A program made the translations under genes and the position numbers. From NCBI GenBank assembly GCA_963682055.1, contig OY821741.1, positions 26,048,711 to 26,112,710 on the forward strand: a DNA stretch of 64,000 bases, in the 5' to 3' direction. The notes below the pieces were generated by a model. The model saw only the letters and a list, made by a program, of their open reading frames with translations, was not told the origin of the DNA and did not search any database. Of the stretch, positions 1 through 9,567 are shown in pieces (position 1 is the first letter of the stretch; each line of letters opens with the position of its first letter). This DNA is from Primula veris. Its lineage: Eukaryota > Streptophyta > Magnoliopsida > Ericales > Primulaceae.

Positions 1-3000
1 CAAGCATATCAGCTTTGAAATTACAACGCCCAAGAAGACCTTTTATATCATCCATTCTCCAGTCATCTGCAACTTCCATCACAGTCTCAAGCACTGTCTT
101 CTCCAAATCAAGTGCCTCTGCCTGATGCAATATAAATCATCAAATAAAAGAACAAAATTAAAAGTTATGAAATATGGAAATGAAACAGGGTTTGGCATCA
201 AGTTTTCATTCTTGTATTACCAAAAATATAAATGTTCATATAAAAGTGGGAATGGCATACACAAATAAATGAAAACAAAAAATTGAGAGAAAAGGTAAAC
301 TTGAAAGATACAAGTACCTGATTCTGCTCGAAATAGTTCGGCAAAACATTATGCTCCCCAAGGAGAATTTCCCCGTCTCTTGACTTTTCTAAACCCATAA
401 TCAGTTTAAGCAAAGTACTCTTTCCACAACCATTTGGGCCGATGATGGCTATTTTCTCACCCTTTTCAATTTCAAAATTGGTATTCCTGAACAGAGCCTG
501 ACAAAGAAAGTAATTAATTGATAAAGGATACAAACAGAAAGCTAGTTTGACTACTCGTATAAGACCATTGTGACATTTACCTTATCCTCGTATCCGAATT
601 CAAGATTCTTAATCTTCACAACTGATCTTCCACTCCTTCCACGCTCAGGAAATCTGATTTTCATCTGTTTCCTTATGAAGGGCTTGTCAACCAGTTCCTC
701 ATCTTGAAGTTTCTCAAGTTTCTGTTTTCAAAAGAAAAAAAAAGAGATGAAATATCTTAACTGATTTGTAAAAGGAGATGGAAGTGTTATATGACAAAAA
801 ACGAAAGGTAACTCAGCTAGAAAGTGTAAAGAACACAGCCTCCAGTAATAACAAAAACCACATTGCGTAGGATAACAAGGCAAAGAATTACCTTGCCACT
901 TATCAACAAAAAAGAAAGGTCCGTTTTTAACAGGAAAATAAGACAAGAAACTACCTAGAAACTCTTCACATAAAATAAACAAACATAAATAAACAAACAT
1001 ATAAAGCTAGTATCAAAGAAAAAATGAAATTCAGTCCTCCACTGAGGATGAAGCTCAAATTATACTCGGAGCATCAACTACCCACATACCAAGGGTAACT
1101 TTGATTTGCAAAATTATACAAAACATTTCTCAAACATTTTAACTTGGAAAAAAATCCACATCAGAAGTGAAATGTCCTGCCACCTTATTTTTGAGAGAGC
1201 AAATTATTTTAATTAAGATCGATTTAAAGAATTAGACATGAAAAATAGCAAATCCAATAACCTTCTCAGCCGTTGATGCCCTGCCGGAATTAGCGCCTGC
1301 ACTTAATCTGCTTATTAAGCCCTTTGTATGCTCAATTTCCTTTTGTTGTTTTTCCCATGCTGCAGATTGAGTTTCAATCCAGGTAGCCTTAGAAACAACA
1401 TATTCTGAATAGTTTCCCATATATGTCTTCGCCACACCCATATCAGTTTCTACAATTTTTGTACATAATTGATCAAGAAATGCTCTGTCGTGAGATATAA
1501 TGACCATGGGCACATCTTGCTTTTTCAGATAAGCTTCTAGCCATTCGATCGTATCCAAATCGAGATGATTTGTGGGTTCATCCAATAGCAGTAAGTCTGG
1601 ATCCTGTTCAAGACCAAATCTCAGCAATCAGTTACTATAAATGTTTCCGGCAGTATGCAGGTACATAGGAAACAACTGACTACTGTAGACTAAAAATTAT
1701 CTTCCTTATAATCACTGATAATAATTTACAGAGAAATAAGCAAGCATGTATGAGAATGACGACCATAGTGGAAAGTATCATCTTTCACTCTTACCGTTTT
1801 GCTTCTAACTAAACCGTTCAACAATAAGTTAAAACTGAAGTAGCTTACAAGTCAAAACTATTAGCATGGCATAATATGGGGCTTCCAGAAGAAGGTTTCC
1901 TCATACTGTAAGTGAGTTCAATTATGTTCTCAAATTCTTTGGCTATTTTCATGTTCTCTTTTTCAAATATATTAAACATATAGTGATAAAATAGTTTAAT
2001 ATGCCCATTACTTGATGTCCCATATATCCCTATCAAGAGGGTTTTCGAACCAAAAAAGATTCCAAATTTCAAAACAGCAACAAACAGAATCCCAATTTTC
2101 ACACTCCGAGATTATGTAACTGAGCAACTCTTGTTTGGCAGACCAAATGAAAATGTAAACTAATTTGGCATAATTTACAGTCTCAAAAGTATACTTTCTT
2201 AGATATCTTAGTCAATACGTTTGATTTCCTCTACTCTTGACCAATGTTTTAAAAAGGTTGACCCTGATCGTAAAAACTCAATTAAAAACTTCAAAAGCAG
2301 AAAAAAGCTCGTTACCTCCAACAATAAGCTTACGGCTTTATTTCCTCTACTTTGAACCAATGCTTTAAATTTTGAAAAGCTTGCTTCGAGTCTAAAAAAC
2401 TCAATTTAAAACTTAAAAGCAGGGGGAAAAAACTCGCCTTTCCGCTTTCTACCCTGAAAAAGCTTACAGCTATTACATTTTTAGCACGGCTCTTGCAAAA
2501 ATGCTTCACCTATGTTACTCGCTTTTCAAAACATTCCTCTTCAAAAAAACTTTCAATACTTCCCATTACCAATCTGTTTCCACTTTCTATCATAATTAAA
2601 ACTTACACATCTTCGAAGCACAAACTAATTAAAACTTATTTTCTATTAAACACACTGATAACCATTACTAAAAAGTATACTTTTGCACCTCTATCAAATC
2701 AGTATAGCTTTGTACTCATAAGATGCAACCAAATGAGTTCATACCTGAAGCAGAATCTTCCCGAGCGACATCCTCATCTGCCACCCGCCGCTAAACGACG
2801 CCACCAACCTATCAGAATCCTCTGCTGAAAACCCCAACTCGGGCATCAGCTTATTAATCTTGACATCCACACCGTCCAAGTCAACTGCCTCGGCCCGTCT
2901 CTGCAACAGGTCAAACTCATCCAGAAGCCTCCCCATCAAATCCAAGTCCTCCACCGACCCCTCGATCGCCTTCTGCACCCTCTCTAGCCTCCCCGCGACC

Positions 3001-5430
3001 TCCATCTCCTCTTTAAACGCGCTCATAAGCTCCTCCCTCACTGTCCTGGTTAAAGAAACCTCGAACTCCTGACTCAGCATCGCGATGGACATGTTATGCT
3101 TGGCTTTTATCACAGTTCCTGAGTCGGGTTCTTCTAGGCCCGCAATGATCCTCATCTGGGTCGTTTTTCCAGCACCATTCACGCCGACCAACCCGACCTT
3201 CTCGCCTTTTTTCACCTCCCAGGTGACGTCTTTCAGCACGGTGACGCCTTATATCAGAACAAGAAAAAATCAAGTCAAAATGAAACGTAAACTGAACCGA
3301 AACAAGAGATGATCTTGATGAAGGGATTGCTGTATATAAAGGCCGCAAAAAGCTCGATAACAGAATAAAGTATAAGAGCCTCGTAATGGTAAGGATGGGT
3401 AACTCTTTATAAACCACAGCCTTGATCGATATTACATCGATGTTGGATAATATAAACTCAACACTCCCCCTCGCTCGTGGCCCGAAATTTCAAGGGTCCA
3501 ACGAGCGGATATAATGAACCGGTGGAGGTGAGACCCAACATCGATTGTCCGCTCTGATACCATATTAGAGCCCATATACCTTACAATTAAAAGGCCTCGT
3601 AATAGTAAGGATGGGTAACTCTTTATAAACCACAGGCTTGATCGATATTATGTGGGATTATATAAACTCTAACATAAAGCTTAAGAAGAAATAAAGTTTT
3701 AATTCTGAAACAGGACTGAATTGTAAATATTTGAAATTGCTGGACTAAATTGTACTCCCTCCGTCCCAAATTACACATCTCATATCTAAGTTGTCGAAAT
3801 CGAATTTTTCAAAATTTAATCACATGGTTCAAATATTAAACTATATGATCAAATTTTGTAAATTAAAATTTCAACAATTTAAAGATGAGATTCTTGCCTT
3901 GTATAGCCCCAATAATTTGGGACGGAGGGAGTAATAATCTGAAACTATAGGACTGAACTGCAAATATACGAAAGTAAGGGATAGAAATGCATACAGTAGA
4001 TATAGATATCTCTTACGAGGCCACTTATGCAAACGGTGTTTTTCAACACTTGATTTATCATTATTCTAAAAATATACCTTTGTAGCTCTTGAACACGTTT
4101 TTCAGTCTCACCTCCGACTTCTTATTATTCCTTCTTTTATTATTATTATTTTCCTGGTTCAAAGGGGCGGAAAACAGGGAATCTGTGTCTATCGCGGTTT
4201 CGGTTTCTACCGTGACTGCTTTCAGTGGGAGTGGTTTGTTACGGTTTGTTTTTTGGGGGAGTGATTTGTAAGGGTTTGTTTTTGATTTATCGTTATTCTA
4301 AAATACCTTTGTAGCTCTTGAAGTTATTTACGTTTTTTTATTAAATGCTTAAGGTATAGTTGATGCCTTGATGGTACTAAAAAAGAACTCGTAGTCGCTA
4401 ATTAATGGCGTTAAACCATAATAGACCCCCAAAATAAGACATGGTCTTGATTTCTGAAACAGGACTGAATTGTAAATATTCAAAATTGCTGGACTAAATT
4501 GTAATAATCTGAAACTATAGGACTGAACTGTAATAATCAGAAACTATAGGACTGAACTGTAAATACCTTTACCATAATAAACCCCCAAAATTGTAATAAT
4601 CTGAAACTATAGGACGAACCGTAAAACGTCCACAATTGATAGTATTGAACCATAATAAACCCTCTAAACAAGACTTCTGAAATAGGACTGAATTGTAAAC
4701 ATTCGAAATCTCTGGACTAAATCGTAATAATCCGCAACTATAGGACTGAACTGCAAATACCTTTGCATCAAACCATAATAAACCCTCTAAATAAGAAATG
4801 ATCTAGATTTCCGAAACAGGACTGAATTGTAAATATTAAAAACTGCTGGAGTAAATCATAATAATCTGAAACTATAGGACTGAACTGTAAATACCTTTAT
4901 AACTCTAAAAGGTCTACAGTTAAATAGTATTAAACCAAAAATAAAACACAAAACACAAAACAAGACAAGGACTTGGTTTCGGAAACAGGACTGAATCGTA
5001 AAAATTCAAAATTGATGGAATAAATAATAATAATAATAATCAGAAACTATAAGAGCAAACTGTAAATACCTTTGTAGCTCTTGAAAACGTTTTCAAGCCT
5101 CACCCCTGACGACACACTAGAAGCACCGCCGATAGACTTCTTATTATTCCGTCGATTACGAATACTATTATTATTCTCCTCGTTGGAAGGGGCAGAGAAT
5201 AAGGAGTCTATGTCTATGGCGGTTTGGGTTTGGGTTTCGGTTTCCAAAGCGACTGCTTTTAAAGGAAGTGGTTTGTTACGGTTTATTTGTTGGGGGAGTG
5301 ATTTGAGAAGGGAATTAATTGAGTTTTTTTTAGGGTTTATTAATTGGATATTGTGAGTGTATTGAATAGATGTGCCGGTGAGGAAAGTTGAGCGGAGGTT
5401 TATAAATTGGAGTTTTGTTGATAAAACCAT
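1..5430 (-). CDS. ABCF5: ABCF5-like ABC-F family ATPase, 5' six exons (continues past window edge)
   Basis: Soluble ABC-F protein with two ATPase cassettes and no membrane domain; the family acts on ribosomes and translation. Exons read from the minus strand: 5430-5070, 3247-2745, 1603-1262, 721-581, 497-318, 121-<1. All introns seen are GT-AG and the frame is kept throughout. Exon 1 starts MVLSTKLQ and is rich in S, T, N, K and R with few acidic residues, as expected of a plastid transit peptide, before the first cassette begins at [11 protein letters not shown]. Exon 2 has Walker A GVNGAGKT (about residues 143-150) and the signature SFSGGWQMR. Exon 3 opens with Walker [16 protein letters not shown]. 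Exon 5 has the second Walker [10 protein letters not shown]. The second signature and Walker B lie beyond position 1. The match to Arabidopsis ABCF5 is from memory but strong across all exons. Plastid location is inferred. Confidence 0.93.
3371..3674 (-). mobile_element. TRIM (terminal-repeat retrotransposon in miniature)
   Basis: A complete 304 bp non-coding LTR element in ABCF5 intron 1, read on the minus strand. The 5' LTR is 3674-3563 (112 bp, starts TGTTAGAG). Next comes a primer-binding site at 3562-3551 that matches the initiator tRNA-Met site TGGTATCAGAGC. The internal region is about 87 bp. A polypurine tract GAGGGGGAG precedes the 3' LTR at 3463-3371 (93 bp, about 20 bp internal deletion). 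A perfect 5 bp target duplication TAAAG lies at 3366-3370 and 3675-3679. There is no coding capacity, so it depended on another element's proteins. Confidence 0.88.
3755..3931. mobile_element. Stowaway-like MITE
   Basis: A 177 bp element with 19 bp terminal inverted repeats of the well-known CTCCCTCCGTCCCAAATTA type (3755-3773 and 3913-3931), flanked by TA at 3753-3754 and 3932-3933. It interrupts one unit of the intron repeat. Removing it and one TA restores the sequence seen in the unit near 4490-4520, so the empty target site is still present in the same intron. Confidence 0.92.
4079..4271 (-). pseudogene. Degraded duplicate of ABCF5 exon 1 inside intron 1
   Basis: On the plus strand this stretch follows exon 1 (5071-5300) in order: the TTTGTAGCTCTTGAA end, the CTTCTTATTATTCC block, GGCGGAGAACA/GGGAATC, then the ACTGCTTT...GGTTTGTTACGG block. 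Short deletions and substitutions separate the two. It corresponds to roughly the second half of exon 1 next to the donor. A further 23 bp fragment of the same donor end is at 4301-4323. It has no start codon and is not expected to be translated unless spliced in. Confidence 0.8.
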
Positions 5431-5660
5431 TTTATTATAATCTGTATGTTTATATATATATTTATATATTTATGTGTGGATATGGAGAGAGAGTGAACAG
5501 AAGCTTTCTCTCTCTATAAATATATATATATATATATATCACTGTATCTATAAGTTTTAGTGGGGATTATATGAAGATATACAAAGGAGCAGGGAGGAAA
5601 GGCGAACGGTTAGAAACTGCGGAGGGAGGGAGAGAGAGAGAGAGAGAGCCTTTCTAAAAT
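5431..5660 (-). promoter_or_regulatory. 5' flank of the ABCF5-like gene
   Basis: The stretch directly upstream of the start codon at 5430 is AT-rich with several TATATA runs (about 5446-5470 and 5518-5540). It also has pyrimidine tracts on the coding strand, seen as GAGAGA on the plus strand at 5486-5495 and 5628-5648. Such TATA and CT/GA tracts are common around plant transcription starts. No single TATA box can be chosen. Confidence 0.4.
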
Positions 5661-6880
5661 CGTGGCATAATATACATTTTACTATAATCCACCTCATAAT
5701 TTTAGTTTTTTTCTTTTTTCTTTCCTTAAACATAATAATACATTTCTAACCAAATCGATAACATCCTCCTTAAATGAGCAAATACAGAGGTTACATTACC
5801 TTTTTCCACTTGTTTTTTTCCCTACGAAAACACAAGTCCACAAACATGTAACAAATTATTTCATTAAATTTGAATAGAAAAAATTATGACAAAATCTGTA
5901 AAAACTGAATATTTCAATTTTGATCGCATGTGACAAGATTTTTAATATTGATTTGGCCGAAACGGTCGGTTTGTGAATAAAGATCAATAATGTATGTATG
6001 GTATTTAAATTGTTAACGGTAATAGCTCTCTCTCTGTATCTGTATCTGTATCTATATCTATATCTATATCTGCTGGAGTATATCGATATATGTATAATTA
6101 TAACTGTAGAATTTTTATCAAAATGTTTAAACAAAATATGTTGGGTTAAACAATTAATACGGCACGAAATTGAATACAGAATAGGGGACAAATGATCTGC
6201 ACACTTCTTCCTTGAAAAACGAGTTGTAGATATACACACATTACTCCATAAAGTTTTTGTTTTTGAAAATTTTAATGTGAAAAAACTAAAAAAATAATAA
6301 TAATAAGCAATTTCACAGCTTATTTGCTTATGGGTTTCTTTTAGCCTTTTTAACTCAAAAACTACCTAATTAGTAAAGCTAAAAAAGCTGTACATCTAGC
6401 ACTAATAGACTTTTTAAATCAGAATGCTAAATAAATAAAAATATTGCCAAAAAATATAAGAAAAGCTAAAAAATACAATTCTAAGTCAACTTTGTATCCG
6501 TCTTATTTGTTTTATATTTTGGAAAAATAATATATTTGTGAATTTTGAGATCAAATTTAGGGATAATGCCAATGGGAGGTGCATCGTAATTTGTGGTGCT
6601 CACTCCGTTGCATATACGCCATGTAATGAATTATACAGCCTCTGATTTATTGCCATGTGTTATGTGAATTTGAGATACTGTGGATGCCACGCCTCCATAG
6701 ATTGCAAGAAGACTAAAAACATGGGAAAAGGGAAAATATCATTCAAGTTTCATTTGAATACCAAGGTTTTTATTCTTGAACTTTTATATCATATATAACT
6801 TTATCCTCTATTATATAAACAGGGTTATGCAGTTTCTTGATAGCCAAATATAAACAGATTCGTCTTATTGTCTCTCTCTG
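5661..6880. other. Intergenic AT-rich DNA, no gene seen
   Basis: No ORF here resembles a protein. The only structured piece is a hexanucleotide microsatellite at about 6026-6072 made of TCTGTA and then TCTATA units, which produces a false YLYLYL/RYRYRY reading frame on each strand. Confidence 0.7.
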
Positions 6881-8335
6881 TATCTCCAATATATCTATAC
6901 GTACTGAAATAATAAAACTCACAACACATTATCGACACTTTGCTCGCAGAGACTAGAGTATACGTTCGGAAATTGGACTAAAAGCTAGGAATCTATGTAT
7001 AAATTATAAGTCTTAAGCTTTATCCGGTTTTTATTGTACTATTGATATATCGATCTTTTCCAATATACCGTGAGAAAGGTACATAAATTGTAATTAAGCA
7101 ATATATTCTGAAAGTATGGTAATTAACATAAATTATTACACGCCGTGTAAAAAGTAACTTATGCATGATATATGAATACATTCATGAACCATGTACAGAT
7201 TAATCGTGTTACCACATGCATGCTTGTTAATTGAATGTTATACATGTATAGAAACACAAACTGGATAGCTATAGTACTAAACGGTTTACAGTTGTGTTTT
7301 TGATTAATATATATTGCTACATGTTTGAGTAATGACTAGTACTACTAAGTCCGAGTATGAAAAGACAAATAGTAGCAGATCTTGAATTGACGAAGTCGTA
7401 CTATACATGCTTGTAATTCATTATAGTCACCGGAATAGATTAACATGTGAAGTTGTTAATATTTATGTCTAATTGATAGTTATATAAACATGTAGAATCA
7501 AACATATTACCTTCAGAAGTAATAGAACCGAATAAACCACACCTGAAACATTTGGAGTGACACTGCAATAAATCTGTAATTGTTAATAGTTTAATAAAAT
7601 TACTGACCCCGGTCCCTGCAATACCCCATATATACATAACAACACATATATTTCGAATCTGTCTATATTTGGCCAAAACATGCGAACGTGGAACTTGCTA
7701 ATGTAGATTAAATAATTACCCTAAATCAAATTTGATTCCTTGCATGATTGTAGTGTATCTTATACGTTACCATGTATAAAAATTTATACATAAGACAATA
7801 GATTTGTTGAATATTTATTAAATATTGCTAGTGTAATTGGTAAATTAGATTTAAAAACTAACATGCATAAAACTTGCATGTAATTGTATAATGCTAATTA
7901 AATTTGCCCCTGCATGTGATAGATAAATTAGTAATTAAAATATACTGCTTTTCTACATGTTGTAATTAACATGAATAGAAAATTTGCATATGGTAGTATA
8001 ATAATAATAGATTAATTAGATATTTTTATTATAAATTGTGATATATTCCTGATTGAGCAACATATATATATATGTAATAACTGTCATGTTTATAATATGT
8101 AAATTTGCGAAATCATATATATTCACATTTAAGTTGGAAAAATTATGAATTTTTCCTAAATAGGCTCACCTATTTAGATACGATGTTTAGGAAAGATATA
8201 GGCGGAAGTCAATATCCTAATGAGCTCGGGTTTTAAGTGGCATGCATTCGTGCCCTCCACACTCACAGTCTTTCCTGGTCGTGTCCAATTAGAGGTACCG
8301 AAAGTGGCTGAGTAAATAATAATTTCCCCTAAATT
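6840..8335 (+). mobile_element. Relict copia 5' end (LTR tail, leader and conserved leader module)
   Basis: The stretch to about 6926 ends ACAACA followed by CATTATCGACACTTTGCT, which parallels the Copia-A LTR end and adjoining sequence at 9866-9890. About 150 bp later comes AGGTACATAAATT (7078-7090), also present in Copia-A at 10029-10041. At 8121-8335 is the same leader module found in Copia-A and Copia-B. No second LTR or pol is recognisable, so this is an old truncated 5' end. The left boundary is uncertain. Confidence 0.6.
8121..8335 (+). other. Copia leader module, copy 1
   Basis: First of three diverged copies (others at 10930-11140 and 28241-28460). It contains TAGGCTCACCTA within a 7 bp stem and 4-base loop hairpin (8158-8175), an 8 bp long-range pair AGGAAAGA (8189-8196) with TCTTTCCT (8269-8276), a TTTTAAG stretch, a GCATTCGTGC hairpin, and GAGGTACCGAAAG. 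This is probably an RNA signal of the retrotransposon leader. Its function is inferred only from conservation. Confidence 0.7.
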
Positions 8336-8754
8336 AAGAGATTAAGAGATTAATAGGATAAATCGTTGAAATGACAGTCGATATATCTCACATTTGTGTA
8401 TATGAATGGTAATGTGGTACAAAATGATACATATCATGTCATCCAAATTCATTACCACTAAACCAAGCGGTACGGTAATACCATACCATATGTGTGGTAG
8501 TACCGCAAATGCGGTACAAGTGGTATGCTATGAGTGGTAATTGCGGTTGGTAGGTATATTATGGTACAAAAGTCCACATCTAAGCAAGAGAACGTTAGTG
8601 TTATTTTATCAATTTGTTTAACGATAACTCTTAATTATGATAAATTTTGTAAATTAATAAGTAAATTATTAAAATTGGTAGTGGCGTACATACATCTTTA
8701 TAAAGTAACATTGATATATTACAATAAACTTTAACTTAGTTTTTCCCTACTTCC

Positions 8755-9375
8755 TAGGGGGTGTCATCGGTTCGTTACCGAACTTTTTGACTACATACCG
8801 ATATTATACCAAACTAGTTTGGTTTGAGAATTTTTATACTATTACCGAACCAAAAAGTTCGGTATACCGAACTTTTTGGTTCGGTAATAGTATAATACCG
8901 AACTTTCGGTATACCTAACTATTCGGTTGGTTCGGTTCGATTTCCTTTTTATACAAAACTTTAGAGTTTACAAGTGATGATAGAAAAATGATGCCTATTG
9001 AGAAAAAAAATATAGTATAAAGTTTTAAAAGTAGTAGATTAAAAGTATATATTTATTTATATTATTGTTACATTTCTTGTTTTTTTTTTATAAAAAAGTA
9101 ATAGACATTTCTTGTAAATGTTATAAATAAAAGAAAGTGTTATAACTATTCAGGTAATTTAAGTATATTATAACAATGTTAATAATTAAGTGTATATAAG
9201 TGTTTTAGTTTATATTTGTCTATATAGTATATTTTAATATTTCGGTTTGAATCGGTACCATACCGAACTCACCAAACGAATACCGAAACCGAACCGACTT
9301 TTAAAGATCAGTTTGATTGTATCGTATCGTAATGTCGGTATAGCAAATTTTTGATTCGGTTTGAAAAAGATGGGT
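8755..9375. repeat. CCGAA/TTCGG-rich repeat, possible non-autonomous hAT-like element
   Basis: The two ends of this stretch are dense in TTCGGT and ACCGAA motifs in both orientations (8765-8945 and 9240-9362) with an AT-rich middle. The left edge AGGGGTGTCATCGG resembles the ends of plant hAT-type elements. No matching right terminal repeat or 8 bp target duplication could be confirmed. It contains a perfect 62 bp palindrome at 8834-8895. No coding capacity is seen. Confidence 0.35.
8834..8895. repeat. Perfect 62 bp palindrome
   Basis: The 31 bases at 8834-8864 are exactly the reverse complement of 8865-8895, with no spacer. The arms contain ACCGAACC and AAAAAGTTCGGTA. It can extrude as a cruciform in DNA or form a long hairpin in RNA. 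Confidence 0.95.
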
Positions 9376-9403
9376 CAATAAAAATGTGTACAAAAATAAG
9401 CAG

Positions 9404-9441
<38 letters not shown>

Positions 9442-9567
9442 CTATATATATATATAGTTAATTTAGAGAGCTAGCTGCAACTTATTCATTGGCACAGGGA
9501 TCAAATATCTGCATTTTATTAAAAAAACGCATCTAACTCTCTCTCCAAATAGTGTTAGCTCAGTCAC
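9376..9567 (+). promoter_or_regulatory. Putative promoter and 5' UTR of the RIN4/NOI-like gene
   Basis: A (TA)n run at 9403-9440 and a second at 9444-9456 lie about 110-165 bp before the proposed start codon at 9568. The intervening sequence has a CTAACTCTCTCTCC tract typical of plant 5' leaders. No unique TATA box can be assigned in the repeat. Confidence 0.35.

Larger units (their letters stand above)
3700..5070 (-). repeat. Degenerate repeat array in ABCF5 intron 1 that copies the exon 1 donor junction
   Basis: Units of about 130-200 bp contain GAAACAGGACTGAATTGTAA, then a GGACTAAATTGTAATAATC block, a GGACTGAACTGTAA block and often AAATACCTTT. Unit starts are near 3706, 4455, 4676, 4811 and 4978. 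AAATACCTTT is the complement of the real exon 1 donor AAAG^GTATTT used at 5070/5069. It recurs at 4301-4310, 4561-4570, 4755-4764 and 4889-4898. The array probably grew by duplicating the exon 1/intron 1 junction and spreads decoy donors through the intron. Confidence 0.75.

Noticed and set aside
5856..6239. Overlapping frames with YRYRYR and YLYLYL runs
   Set aside because: Produced by the TCTGTA/TCTATA microsatellite.
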